Source: Telmatospirillum siberiense
GTDB lineage: Bacteria > Pseudomonadota > Alphaproteobacteria > Rhodospirillales > Magnetospirillaceae
Assembly: GCF_002845745.1 (NCBI RefSeq)
Contig: NZ_PIUM01000010.1
Location: forward strand, 1-64,000
DNA length: 64,000 nucleotides
Reading direction: 5' to 3'
The notes below the pieces were generated by a model that saw only the letters and a program-made list of their open reading frames with translations, was not told where the DNA came from and did no database searches. Numbering within the stretch: the stretch's first letter is position 1; every line of letters begins with the position of its first letter. Position numbers and translations under genes: made by a program. Positions 38,118 through 46,875 of this stretch are shown here, piece by piece.

Positions 38118-38399
38118 ATGGGAGCGCTCAGCCGCGACGGCCGGACCTGGACTCCGGACTACCTTCTGGACATCGACGCCGAGACCTGCATCGGCTGCGG
38201 CCGTTGTTTCAAGGTGTGCGGTCGCGGCGTGATGAGCCTGCGGGGCGTGACCGAGGACGGCGATCTGGTCGATCCGGAGGAGGACGATATCGAGCGCAAG
38301 GTGATGTCGCTGGTGGACGCGGGCGCCTGCATCGGTTGCGGCGCCTGCGCCCGCGTCTGTCCGAAGAACTGCCAGAGCCACGGAGACCGGCCGATGTGA
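38118..38399 (+). CDS. fdxB: nif-specific ferredoxin III (FdxB type)
   Basis: The 93-residue product has two [4Fe-4S] motifs: CIGCGRCFKVCGRG near residues 24-37 and CIGCGACARVCPKNC near residues 77-91. The 40-residue spacer between them, with an acidic loop, is typical of the nif-specific ferredoxin III family (TIGR02936). It likely carries electrons to nitrogenase or to cofactor assembly. It ends 10 bases before the stop codon of the convergent spoVR. Confidence 0.92.
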   Translation: MGALSRDGRTWTPDYLLDIDAETCIGCGRCFKVCGRGVMSLRGVTEDGDLVDPEEDDIERKVMSLVDAGACIGCGACARVCPKNCQSHGDRPM

Positions 38400-38409
38400 G
38401 TGGGGGCTC

Positions 38410-39930
38410 TCAGGCCTCGAATTCCCCGTCGGCGAAGGGCTTGCCGGTCTGGGCGTTGATTTCCGTCAGGCGGACGCCGTAGCCCCACAGGCTTTGGATG
38501 TGCTGAAGGGTGCGTCGGGCCGAGGCCGCGCTCAATCGCTGGCCGTCATGGACGCGGTTTTCGATGAGCAGTTTGCGATCCCCGGCCAGATTGGCGCCGA
38601 CGATCTCGATTTCCGGGTCGGAGCGCGCGCATTCGTATCCACGGGCCAACATGGCGCGGATATCGCGGTAGCCTTGCTCGTCGTGGATCGCCGCGACTTC
38701 GAAATAGGGCACGCCGGCCTCGTCCCTGAGGGCGATCATCCGGAAGTCGCGGATCACCTTGGGGCTCAAATACTGCAAAAGGAAGCTTTCGTCGCGATAC
38801 TGCGCCCAGATGTCGCGCAATGTTCCGAAGGGATCGCCATTGCCAGCCATGTCGGGGAACCAGGCCCGGTCTTCCCCCGTGGGGTCTGTGCAGATCCGCT
38901 GGATGTCGCGCATGACGGCGAACCCGAGGGCATAGGGATTCATGCCGCCATAGCGGGGATCGGTGAAGGGGGGCTGGAATGCCACCGAGCTGTGGGAGTG
39001 GATGAATTCGAGGAAGGCGCCGTCGTCGATCAACCGCCGCTCGTGCAGGCGGGTCATGATCTCGTAATGGACGAAGGTGGCGCATCCCTCGTTCATCACC
39101 TTGGTTTGCCGCTGCGGGTAGAAATATTGCGACAGATTGCGGACGATTCTCAGGATCTCGCGTTCCCAGCCGCGCAGGGCGGGGGAGTTCTTTTCCAGAA
39201 AATAGAGGAGGTTCTCCTCGGGGAATTCGATGGGCTGGTTGCGATCCTCGTCGGGGATCGCCTCCTCGGCCGGCACTTCGTCGGCCTTGTTTCCCGGAAC
39301 CGTCGTCCATAGCGGGTTCCAGGTGGTCTGTTCGTAATTCCGCCGTTCCTTCTCGCGGGCCAGTTCCTCGGCCAGGCTGCGCCGCGGATGCCGGGCGTAG
39401 CGGTTGACGCCCTGCGTCTGCAAGGCGTGGGCGGCGTCGAGAACATGTTCCACCGCCTCGACGCCATGACGTTCCTCGCAACTGGCGATGAAGTCGCGGG
39501 CGAAGGTCAGGTAATCGAGAATGGCCGTCGCATCCGTCCATTGGCGGAACAGATTGTTGTTCTTGAAGAAGTGGTTGTGCCCGAAAGCGGCGTGGGCCAG
39601 GACCAGCGTCTGCATGGTCATGGAGTTCTCTTCCATGATGTAGCAGATGCAAGGGTCGGAATTGATGACGATCTCGTAGGCCAATCCCTGGTAACCCTTG
39701 CGGTAGAGCGCCTCGTCGTGGATGAAGCGCTTGCCGAAGGACCAGTGGCGGTAGAGGATCGGCAGACCGTTCGAGGCATAGGCGTCGAGCATCTGCGTGG
39801 AGGTGATCACCTCGATCTGGTTGGGATAGGTGTCGAGGCCCAGATCCTCGGTTGCGATCTGGGCGACGGCGTCATAGGCCCGGCGCAGTTTGTCGAAATT
39901 CCATTCACGGCCTTCGTAAAGCAGGGTCAT
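38410..39930 (-). CDS. spoVR: SpoVR family protein
   Basis: The 506-residue product is a SpoVR/YcgB protein: WNFDKLRRAYDAVAQIATED, the segment NSDPCICYIMEENSMTMQTL, and NEGCATFVHYEIMTRLHERR. The family is linked with PrkA and YeaH in proteobacteria and is associated with starvation and stress, but its reaction is unknown. It is the third gene of a prkA-yeaH-spoVR operon. Start ATG 39930 lies five bases after the yeaH stop. A longer reading to 40239 would overlap yeaH and has no support. Confidence 0.93.
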   Translation of the reverse strand: MTLLYEGREWNFDKLRRAYDAVAQIATEDLGLDTYPNQIEVITSTQMLDAYASNGLPILYRHWSFGKRFIHDEALYRKGYQGLAYEIVINSDPCICYIMEENSMTMQTLVLAHAAFGHNHFFKNNNLFRQWTDATAILDYLTFARDFIASCEERHGVEAVEHVLDAAHALQTQGVNRYARHPRRSLAEELAREKERRNYEQTTWNPLWTTVPGNKADEVPAEEAIPDEDRNQPIEFPEENLLYFLEKNSPALRGWEREILRIVRNLSQYFYPQRQTKVMNEGCATFVHYEIMTRLHERRLIDDGAFLEFIHSHSSVAFQPPFTDPRYGGMNPYALGFAVMRDIQRICTDPTGEDRAWFPDMAGNGDPFGTLRDIWAQYRDESFLLQYLSPKVIRDFRMIALRDEAGVPYFEVAAIHDEQGYRDIRAMLARGYECARSDPEIEIVGANLAGDRKLLIENRVHDGQRLSAASARRTLQHIQSLWGYGVRLTEINAQTGKPFADGEFEA

Positions 39931-39935
39931 TGGCG

Positions 39936-41225
39936 TCAGGCCTTCTGGTTGATGCCGCTGCGCGAGAACAGTTCGTGGAAAACGCCGAAGATCTCTCCGG
40001 CGGAATTGGCCCGTCGCATCGCCAGGGGGACACTCGATCCGAGCAGCGTCTCGTAGGTTCGCCACAGATCGCTGATGTCCTGGAAGCCGCCGTGATCCTC
40101 GGAGGGCGGGTCGCTGACCTCCAGATAGGCGAAATATTGGCAGGCGGGCAGCAGGCTGGCGGTCATCGCCGACAGCACGCGGTCGCGGTCGGACGACATA
40201 TTGTCCCCGTCCGAGGCCTGGGCGATATAGATGTTCCATCCATCGATCGGATAGCGTTCGGCGATGATCCGGCTCGCCGCATCCAACGCGCTGGAGACTA
40301 GGGTTCCCCCGGTTTCCCGCGAGGTGAAGAAGGTGTCCTCGTCGACTTCCTTGGCTTCGTGGGTATGGCGGATGAAGACGATGTCGACCGCCTCGTAGCG
40401 CCGCTGGAGAAACAGGTAGAGCAACATGAAGAAGCGTTTCGCCAGATCCTTCATATGCTCGTTCATCGAGCCCGAGACATCCATCAGGCAGAACATCACC
40501 GCCTGCGCGATGGGAACGGGCCTCGCCTCGAAGCGGCGATAGCGCACGTCGACCGGATCGACCCAGGGAATGGCGCGCTGGCGGCGCCGCAGCCGGGCGT
40601 GTTCCTCTTTCAGCCTGGCCACGGTCTCCTCGTCCCCGGCGGCCTCGGCCTCGGCGAGGCGCGCCTCCATCTCCTCGACGTCCTCGTCCCTCGGTCGGCT
40701 CAACGCCAGCCGGCGGGCCATGCTGTTGCGCATGGTGCGGACCACGTCCAGGGACTGCGGGCCGCCCGAGACGCTGAATCCGGCGCGGGAGGGGACGCTG
40801 GACACCGTTTGCATCAGCCGTCGCTTGACCATGTCAGGCAGTTCCAGATCCTCGAAGAAGATGTCGAGGAACTCCTCGCGGCTCAAGGAGAAGGTGAAGG
40901 CGTCTTCGCCTTCACCCGAATCGCTGGCCTGATTGCCTTCGCCGTCCCCCCCACCTGGGCGGGGGATGCGGTCACCCTTGACCAGTTTAGGGTTGCCGGG
41001 CCAGACGACGTCGCGCACGCCGCTCGAGCCCTTGCGAAAGGACGGTTCTCCGATACCTTCCACCGGTACCGGAACCGATTGTTCCGCATCGATCTCCCTC
41101 ACGCGACGTCCCGTGATGGACTGCGCCACCGCCTTTCTGACTTGCGACTTGAGACGCCGCAGCAGTCGCTGCCGGTTGGGCAGGCTTTTGCCTTTGGGGT
41201 TGAGCCGGCGATCGATGATGTTCAT
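39936..41225 (-). CDS. yeaH: YeaH/YhbH family protein (DUF444)
   Basis: The 429-residue product belongs to the YeaH/YhbH (DUF444) group: MNIIDRRLNPKGKSLPNRQR at the start, and a von Willebrand-like segment (VMFCLMDVSGSMNEHMKDLA) carrying the DxSxS metal-site motif. It is cotranscribed with the kinase gene prkA, from which it is separated by four bases. In E. coli yeaGH answers nitrogen starvation through sigma-54 and NtrC. Its molecular role is not known. Confidence 0.94.
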   Translation of the reverse strand: MNIIDRRLNPKGKSLPNRQRLLRRLKSQVRKAVAQSITGRRVREIDAEQSVPVPVEGIGEPSFRKGSSGVRDVVWPGNPKLVKGDRIPRPGGGDGEGNQASDSGEGEDAFTFSLSREEFLDIFFEDLELPDMVKRRLMQTVSSVPSRAGFSVSGGPQSLDVVRTMRNSMARRLALSRPRDEDVEEMEARLAEAEAAGDEETVARLKEEHARLRRRQRAIPWVDPVDVRYRRFEARPVPIAQAVMFCLMDVSGSMNEHMKDLAKRFFMLLYLFLQRRYEAVDIVFIRHTHEAKEVDEDTFFTSRETGGTLVSSALDAASRIIAERYPIDGWNIYIAQASDGDNMSSDRDRVLSAMTASLLPACQYFAYLEVSDPPSEDHGGFQDISDLWRTYETLLGSSVPLAMRRANSAGEIFGVFHELFSRSGINQKA

Positions 41226-41229
41226 GGCG

Positions 41230-43170
41230 TCATCCCGCTTTGTCGACCCGCATGTACCATTCCACCAGACGGCGGACCTGGCGTTCGGTGTAGCCGCGCG
41301 AGACCATCCGTTCGACGAAGTCGTGATGTTTCTTCTCGGTGTCGCTGTCCTGTTTGGTGCCGAAACTGATTACGGGCAACAGATCCTCCACCTGGCTGAA
41401 CATCCGTTTCTCGATGACGTTCCTGATCTTTTCGTAAGAGGTCCAGGAGGGCGTTTGGCCGCCCTGGCTGGCCCGCGCGCGAAGAACGAACTTCACCACC
41501 TCGTTGCGGAAGTCGCGGGGATTGGCGATGCCCGCCGGCTTCTCGATCTTCGAGAGTTCCTGGTCGAGCAGGATCCGGTTCATCATCTGGCCGGTGTCGG
41601 GATCCTTGAAATCCTGATCCTCGATCCAGGCGTCGGCATAGGTGATATAGCGCTCGAACAGGTTCTGCCCGTAATCCGAATAGGATTCGAGATAGGCCTT
41701 CTGGATTTCATGGCCGATGAGCTCGGCATATTTCGGTGCCAGCAGCCCCTTGATGAAATCGAGCAGTTTCTTTTCGGTTTCTTCGGGGTACTGCTCGCGC
41801 TGGATGGCCTGTTCCAGGATATACATCAGATGGACCGGGTCGGCGGCGATTTCGTGGCTGTCGTAGTTGAAGGTCTGCGACAGCACCTTGAAGGAGAAGC
41901 GGGTCGAGACGCCTTCCATGCCTTCGTCGAGGCCGGCCGTGTCCCGATATTCCTGGACCGTGCGCGATTTGGGATCGGTCTCCTTGAGGTTATCGCCGTC
42001 ATAGGCGCGCATCTTGCTCAGCAGGGCGGAGTTTTCATGCTCCTTCAAGCGCGAAAGCACGGCGAACTGCGCCAGCATCTCCAAGGTGCCGGGAGCGCAG
42101 GAGGCGTTGGCCAGATCGCTGGAACGCAACAGTTTCTCGTAGATCTTGGTTTCCTCGGTGACCCGCAGGCAATAGGGCACCTTGATCACGCAAATGCGGT
42201 CGATGAAGGCTTCGTTGTTGCGATTGTTGCGGAAGGTATGCCATTCGGCCTCGTTGGAATGGGCGAGGATGATGCCCTGGAACGGCATGCCGCCGATGTT
42301 TTCCGTGCCGACATAGTTGCCCTCCTGCGTCGCCGTCAGCAGGGGGTGGAGCATCTTGATCGGCGCCTTGAACATTTCGACGAATTCCAGGATACCCTGG
42401 TTGGCTCGGTTGAGGCCCCCTGAGAAGCTATAGGCGTCGGCGTCGTTCTGGCTGTGGGTTTCCAGCTTGCGGATGTCGACCTTGCCGACCAGACTCGAAA
42501 TGTCCTGATTGTTCTCGTCGCCCGGTTCGGTCTTGGCGATGCCGATCTGGCGAAGGCGGGACGGCGTCAGCCGGACGACGTGGAATTTCCGCAAATCGCC
42601 GCCGAATTCATCGAGGCGCTTGACCGCCCAGGGCGACATGATGCCGGTCAGCCGGCGTTTGGGGATGCCGTAATTCTTTTCGAGCTCGACCCCCATCACA
42701 TCCGGGTCGAAGAGCCCCAGGGGGCTCTCGAAAATCGGACTGACCTCGTCGCCGGCCTTCAGGACGTAGATGGGATGACTTTCCATCAGGAACTTGAGCC
42801 GTTCGGCCAGCGACGACTTGCCGCCGCCCACCGGGCCCAACAGATAGAGGATCTGCTTGCGTTCCTCCAAGCCCTGCGCGGCATGGCGGAAGAAGCCAAC
42901 GATCCGTTCGATGGTGTCTTCCATGCCGTAGAATTCGGCGAAGGCCGGATAAACCTTGATGGTGCGGTTCAGAAAAATGCGGGACAGCCTGGGGTCCTTG
43001 GCCGTATCGATGATCTCCGGTTCACCGATGGCCTCGAGCATCCGCTCATGGGCGGAGGCGTAGACCGAAGGGTCCTTGCGGCAAAGATCGAGATAAGCTT
43101 CGAGCGTCAGGTCCACCTCCCGGCGGGCCTCGTAGCGATCGGCGAAAGTCTGAAAGAGGTCTGCGCTCAT
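41230..43170 (-). CDS. prkA: PrkA/YeaG serine protein kinase
   Basis: The 646-residue product has an AAA-type Walker A (GPVGGGKSSLAERL) in its N-terminal half and the C-terminal PrkA kinase-like domain. The family autophosphorylates, and in E. coli YeaG contributes to survival in sustained nitrogen starvation. I chose ATG 43170 since GGAG lies six bases upstream; the ATG at 43176 is too close to it. A -24/-12 promoter match lies about 125 bases upstream, which fits nitrogen control of this operon, lying here between two nif operons. Confidence 0.95.
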   Translation of the reverse strand: MSADLFQTFADRYEARREVDLTLEAYLDLCRKDPSVYASAHERMLEAIGEPEIIDTAKDPRLSRIFLNRTIKVYPAFAEFYGMEDTIERIVGFFRHAAQGLEERKQILYLLGPVGGGKSSLAERLKFLMESHPIYVLKAGDEVSPIFESPLGLFDPDVMGVELEKNYGIPKRRLTGIMSPWAVKRLDEFGGDLRKFHVVRLTPSRLRQIGIAKTEPGDENNQDISSLVGKVDIRKLETHSQNDADAYSFSGGLNRANQGILEFVEMFKAPIKMLHPLLTATQEGNYVGTENIGGMPFQGIILAHSNEAEWHTFRNNRNNEAFIDRICVIKVPYCLRVTEETKIYEKLLRSSDLANASCAPGTLEMLAQFAVLSRLKEHENSALLSKMRAYDGDNLKETDPKSRTVQEYRDTAGLDEGMEGVSTRFSFKVLSQTFNYDSHEIAADPVHLMYILEQAIQREQYPEETEKKLLDFIKGLLAPKYAELIGHEIQKAYLESYSDYGQNLFERYITYADAWIEDQDFKDPDTGQMMNRILLDQELSKIEKPAGIANPRDFRNEVVKFVLRARASQGGQTPSWTSYEKIRNVIEKRMFSQVEDLLPVISFGTKQDSDTEKKHHDFVERMVSRGYTERQVRRLVEWYMRVDKAG

Positions 43171-43293
43171 GTGCATCTCCGAGCAAACCGGGTCAGTCCG
43201 CTATTATTTCTGCCAAGCGGTGGACTCGGATGGGTAGACGACGGCATGTCATCCTACCTCCATCATATGAAGAATAGGTTGATTTATCCCGTC

Positions 43294-43309
43294 TGCAAAG
43301 CGCGTGCCG
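43294..43309 (-). promoter_or_regulatory. sigma-54 (-24/-12) promoter of prkA-yeaH-spoVR
   Basis: On the minus strand the bases read CGGCACGCGCTTTGCA, matching TGGCAC-N5-TTGCA except for the first T. No TGT-N10-ACA site lies nearby, so the activator may be NtrC rather than NifA. Confidence 0.75.
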
Positions 43310-43416
43310 AGGGGGTGGACGACCCCTCCGGCCTGCGGAAGCCGTGGAAAGGAGAAGTGTCTCATTACCAAGACTTGGAGATGGGAAGACAGCGCTTCAA
43401 TAGACCATCGGCAAAG

Positions 43417-43476
43417 TTAATCTTTCTTTTTGTTGATCTCGGCGCGATGCGAGTAATGTTCTGCTAATTTGGGCAT
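43417..43476 (-). CDS. possible 19-residue peptide upstream of prkA
   Basis: MPKLAEHYSHRAEINKKKD is preceded by CGAGGGTTGTACG, a reasonable ribosome binding site at good spacing. It is transcribed toward prkA but ends about 250 bases from it. There is no known family; only conservation in relatives would show it is real. Confidence 0.3.
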   Translation of the reverse strand: MPKLAEHYSHRAEINKKKD

Positions 43477-43691
43477 CGTACAACCCTCGGTTATTTTAGA
43501 GTCGATCAAAGATAGAGTCGGCGCCGAATGACCGATTCGCAGGCGTTGTGGTGGGGGGTGCCCAATGGATGGGCATTCGTGATCCGGTGGCGGTTGTATC
43601 CGTGCAACGGAAAAAGGCCTGTGCAACGCCGTCCAGGCCAGCCATCGCGACCGACGGGCCTCTCCCTCAGGCCCGACCGGTGTGCCGCAAT

Positions 43692-43714
43692 ATTATGGAA
43701 TATGATTCCATAAT
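43692..43714. promoter_or_regulatory. perfect palindrome upstream of the DASS transporter, candidate operator
   Basis: ATTATGGAAT-ATG-ATTCCATAAT has perfect 10-base arms and lies 95 bases before the transporter gene. Its core TGGAAT-N3-ATTCCA resembles operators of IclR-type regulators; a partial copy (ATTTCCATAAT) occurs near 43758. No regulator gene is adjacent. Confidence 0.6.
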
Positions 43715-43808
43715 TGAATATTTGTCATAGTCAGCCGGCCACATTCCGGATAGCATTTCCATAATTTTCAACGGGCTTTGTGGAAGCCGATGAGGATTCG
43801 GAGCAGGC

Positions 43809-45242
43809 ATGGCTGAGATTGCGTCCCCCGTCGGCGCGGTGTTTACCCGCCAGAACATCGGTATTCCCTTGGCCCTGATCGGTTCGGCGGCCGTCCTGGC
43901 CTTCGGCACGCCCGCCGGGTTGTCGCCGGAGGGTCATAAGGCTTTGGCGCTTTTCGTCGGGATTTTCATTCTGTTCCTGACCGAGGCCATTCCGCTGGCG
44001 ATCACCGGGCTTCTCGTCGTGCCGGCCGGCGCCCTGCTGGGATTGGGCAGTGTCGGCGGCTTGCTGGCCGGCTTCGCCAGTTCCTCCATCTATATGATCG
44101 TGGGTGCCTATATTCTCGCCATCGCGATGGTGAAGACCAAACTGGCCGAGCGCATTACCTACGGCATCCTGGCCAATACCGGATGTTCGCCGTTGCGGAT
44201 CACCTTGGGATTGACGCTCTCCAATATCGCCCTGGCCTTTCTCGTGCCGTCGTCCACGGCGCGGACGGCCATCCTGTTTCCGGTCTGCCTGTCCATCATC
44301 AATCTGTTCGAGTCGGAAAAGCGGTCCAATTTCGCCATTAATGTTCTGCTCAATCTGGCTTTCACCAATGCGACGATCGGGGCCGGCATTCTGACCGCGA
44401 CGGTGCCCAACCCGGTCACGGTGGAGTTCATCGTCAAGGCGGGCGGGCCGTTGATCACCTATTCGGACTGGTTCCTCTACGGCTTTCCGCCCGCCCTGCT
44501 GATGACGTTTGCCACCTGGTGGGTTCTGCTGAGGATGTATCCGCCGGAGCCGATCGACGATGCCCGGGCCGGGGCGGTGATCGCCGAGGGGCTGCGCGCC
44601 TTGGGCCCGACGACCCATGCCGAATGGCGGACGCTCGCCGTCTTTGTCGCCGTCGTCTTCTTCTGGGCCACTCAGGCCTGGACCCGGCTGGACACCACGC
44701 TGGTCTGTCTGGCCGGCGCCTGCCTGCTGTTCCTTCCCAAGATCGGCGTCATCGACTGGAGCGACGCCAACAAGGGCGTGTCGTGGCAGCTTGTGCTGAT
44801 TTGCGGCGGCGGGTTTTCATTGGGCGACGTCCTGATGAAAACCGGGGCGACGAAATGGCTGGCGATGTCCATTTTCAATCTGCTCGGATTGAGCAGCGTT
44901 TCGCCGATCTTCCTGATCATCATCATCATGGTGATCCTGGCCTATATGCATTTCATCTTCGTCGGAACCACGGTCATGGCCACCGCCCTGATGCCGCTGG
45001 TGATCGGCATCGCCGAGACGGCGGGGGTCCATCCGCTCGTCCTTCTTCTTCCCGCCGGCATGATCATCGGCGGCTATCCCCTGGTCATGTTCTACAGCAC
45101 GCTGCCGAACATCATCGTCTATGGCAGCGGCAAGCTGCGGGCGAGCGATTTCATCATTCCCGGCTGCGTATTGTGCCTGCTCGCCTGTCTGGTCTATGCC
45201 GCCTGCGCGGCCAGCTATTGGCGCATGCTCGGGCTGTTCTGA
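43809..45242 (+). CDS. DASS (SLC13) family anion:sodium symporter
   Basis: The 477-residue membrane protein has about twelve helices and the DASS family hallmarks: ALFVGIFILFLTEAIPLAIT, VPSSTARTAILFPV (the SNT/SST-type substrate hairpin) and FVGTTVMATALMPLV near the second hairpin. Members carry C4-dicarboxylates, citrate or sulfate with sodium. C4-dicarboxylates feed nitrogen fixation in many bacteria, so a link is possible but unproved. A palindromic operator candidate lies upstream; a MITE-like element follows immediately. Confidence 0.9.
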   Translation: MAEIASPVGAVFTRQNIGIPLALIGSAAVLAFGTPAGLSPEGHKALALFVGIFILFLTEAIPLAITGLLVVPAGALLGLGSVGGLLAGFASSSIYMIVGAYILAIAMVKTKLAERITYGILANTGCSPLRITLGLTLSNIALAFLVPSSTARTAILFPVCLSIINLFESEKRSNFAINVLLNLAFTNATIGAGILTATVPNPVTVEFIVKAGGPLITYSDWFLYGFPPALLMTFATWWVLLRMYPPEPIDDARAGAVIAEGLRALGPTTHAEWRTLAVFVAVVFFWATQAWTRLDTTLVCLAGACLLFLPKIGVIDWSDANKGVSWQLVLICGGGFSLGDVLMKTGATKWLAMSIFNLLGLSSVSPIFLIIIIMVILAYMHFIFVGTTVMATALMPLVIGIAETAGVHPLVLLLPAGMIIGGYPLVMFYSTLPNIIVYGSGKLRASDFIIPGCVLCLLACLVYAACAASYWRMLGLF

Positions 45243-45356
45243 TACCAAGTCTCGATGAGGGCCCGCGCCATCGTTGGCGCGAAGCCAAAGGTTTCGGAGA
45301 AACCCGCCCGGCGATTGAGGGCTCGGTGATCGGTTCCGATCACCGAGAGTTGGTAT
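45242..45356. repeat. 115-base element with terminal inverted repeats (family E)
   Basis: It starts ATACCAAGTCTCGATGA and ends with TCACCGAGAGTTGGTAT; inverted, the end reads ATACCAACTCTCGGTGA, 15 of 17 identical. An inner perfect hairpin CTCGGTGATCGG/CCGATCACCGAG lies at the right end. It occupies the gap between the DASS and chromate transporter genes, beginning in the stop codon of the former. Single copy in this window. Confidence 0.7.
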
Positions 45357-45359
45357 GAG

Positions 45360-45884
45360 TCAGAACCACAGCAGGAAGGCGAGCGCGCCGCCGCCCAGCA
45401 GAACGAACGGGCTGAGGCGGGTGAACAGCAGCAGCGCCGTGGACAGCAGCGCCACCGCCCAGGCCAGCCATCCGCCTTCCGTCGAGCGCAAGAGGACGCA
45501 GGAGGTGGCGAGAATCATGCCGGCGGCAACGGGGGCGAGACCGATCTCGACGGCCATCTGCCATCGGGCGCCGCGATAGCGGGCCCAAAGTTTCGCCAAC
45601 CCGTAGACCAGGAGCGAGGAGGGGACGAAAATACCGGCGGCGGCGGTGGCCGCTCCGGCCCAGCCCTGGACCTGCCAGCCGATCAACGCCGCCAACAGAG
45701 AACCCGGTCCGGGGGCCATCCGCGAGAGGGCGAACAGATTGAGAAATTGCGCATCGTTCATCCAGCCGTAAACCGTGACCGACTGTCGATGCATGTCGGC
45801 GATGACGCTCTGTCCGCCGCCCACCGAGAGGAAGGACAGGGGAACGAAGACCAGCAACAACTGGATGAGCGGATTGTCCTTCAT
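45360..45884 (-). CDS. chromate transporter CHR domain protein (second half)
   Basis: A 174-residue membrane protein with the CHR family motifs FVPLSFLSVGGGQSVI near the start and ALSRMAPGPGSLLAALIGW. It is one half of a two-gene short-chain CHR pair; together with the upstream gene it would form the antiparallel transporter that exports chromate in exchange for sulfate. It begins four bases after its partner. Some CHR pairs move anions other than chromate. Confidence 0.88.
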   Translation of the reverse strand: MKDNPLIQLLLVFVPLSFLSVGGGQSVIADMHRQSVTVYGWMNDAQFLNLFALSRMAPGPGSLLAALIGWQVQGWAGAATAAAGIFVPSSLLVYGLAKLWARYRGARWQMAVEIGLAPVAAGMILATSCVLLRSTEGGWLAWAVALLSTALLLFTRLSPFVLLGGGALAFLLWF

Positions 45885-45888
45885 CGGT

Positions 45889-46458
45889 CTAGCCAGCGTT
45901 TTTCAGGCGGTAGGCCGCGGCGGCGACACTGATCGGCGCCATCACGGCGACCACCGGCAGCAACGGAAACCCGAATACGAAAATGGCAAGAAAGGTCGCA
46001 GTCATGACGGCGGCCGAGACGAGCGAGCCTACCGCGCGTCTTGCCGCGCGGATGCCCATCTGCAGGGACAGGCCGATGGCCGCGGCGGCGACGCCCGCCA
46101 GGATGACGTGGGTGAGCGGAAAACGCGCCAACTGGTCGAAGACTGCAACGAGGCAGACGGCGACGACCATCGCGGGCACCACCATGCCGAAGGCTCCGGC
46201 CAGGGCTCCGGCGCCACCTCGCAGACGGTATCCCACCCAGATCGATAGATTGACGACATTGACGCCGGGGAAGGCCTGCGCCAGAGCGAGCCCGGTCAAG
46301 AACTCCTTCTCCGTCAGCCAGCGCTTGTTTTGCACGAACTCGCGCATCATCCATCCGCTCAGTCCTCCGCCAAAACTGGTGAGGCTGATCTTGGTGAAGG
46401 TCGAGAATATCTGCCACAGGCCGAGATGAGGCTCGGGCTTGGCCGCGTCTGGCTCCAT
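45889..46458 (-). CDS. chromate transporter CHR domain protein (first half)
   Basis: A 189-residue CHR domain membrane protein: FTKISLTSFGGGLSGWMM and LALAQAFPGVNVVNLSIWVG correspond to the FG-GG and PGP-type motifs; the latter reads FPGVN, a common variant in short CHR proteins. ATG 46458 follows GAGGGAG; an in-frame start at 46551 adds 31 unrelated residues. It is transcribed in the same direction as fixX but is 99 bases downstream and not obviously part of that operon. Confidence 0.88.
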   Translation of the reverse strand: MEPDAAKPEPHLGLWQIFSTFTKISLTSFGGGLSGWMMREFVQNKRWLTEKEFLTGLALAQAFPGVNVVNLSIWVGYRLRGGAGALAGAFGMVVPAMVVAVCLVAVFDQLARFPLTHVILAGVAAAAIGLSLQMGIRAARRAVGSLVSAAVMTATFLAIFVFGFPLLPVVAVMAPISVAAAAYRLKNAG

Positions 46459-46557
46459 GGGGCTCCCTCGAAACGGGGCGGCCGATATATCCCGGCCCGT
46501 TCCAAGGCAACCTAGCTCAATAGGCCGCCCGCTGGAAAGCGGAAGGCGCAAAATGGA

Positions 46558-46875
46558 TCATCCGAACTTGTAGAGCACCCCGAAGCCGCCGCGCGGATAG
46601 TTCCATTCGATGTCGCCGGACTCGCCGCACAGCACCCGGCAGGTGCCGCATTCCATGCAACCGTCGGAAGCGATCTCGACCTGGCCGCCGTCGGCCTGGC
46701 TGTAGCAGCCGGCCGGGCAGATCCGGGTCAGCGCCAGCAGCGCGGCGGAGGGTGTGTCATGGGGGCGCACCGTGATATGCGGCCGCCCCGCGTCCACCAG
46801 ATAGCGGTTGTAGAACAGTTTTTCCTCGACCTTGACGGCCGTTTGGGCGGCCGCGCCCATCTCCAATTTCGTCAT
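46558..46875 (-). CDS. fixX: ferredoxin-like protein FixX
   Basis: FixX is the ferredoxin-like subunit of the FixABCX electron-bifurcating complex that supplies low-potential electrons for nitrogen fixation. The 105-residue product has the cysteine-rich pattern CPAGCY and [11 protein letters not shown], close to the N-terminal region [15 protein letters not shown]. Start ATG 46875 overlaps the fixC stop (ATGA), and GAGGGCATGGCG precedes it. It is the last gene of the operon. Confidence 0.95.
   Translation of the reverse strand: MTKLEMGAAAQTAVKVEEKLFYNRYLVDAGRPHITVRPHDTPSAALLALTRICPAGCYSQADGGQVEIASDGCMECGTCRVLCGESGDIEWNYPRGGFGVLYKFG

Larger units (their letters stand above)
43171..43808. other. 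638-base region between divergent prkA and the DASS transporter
   Basis: It contains a -24/-12 promoter match for prkA (43294-43309), a possible 19-residue ORF (43417-43476, minus) and a 23-base palindrome near the transporter gene (43692-43714). The rest shows no gene or repeat I recognise. Confidence 0.6.

Noticed and set aside
45242-45356. Complete insertion sequence
   Set aside because: Too short for a transposase; only terminal inverted repeats remain, so it is recorded as a MITE-like repeat.
43809-46458. DASS and chromate transporter genes as members of a nif operon
   Set aside because: No sigma-54 promoter or short coupling links them to nif genes; their role in nitrogen fixation is not shown.
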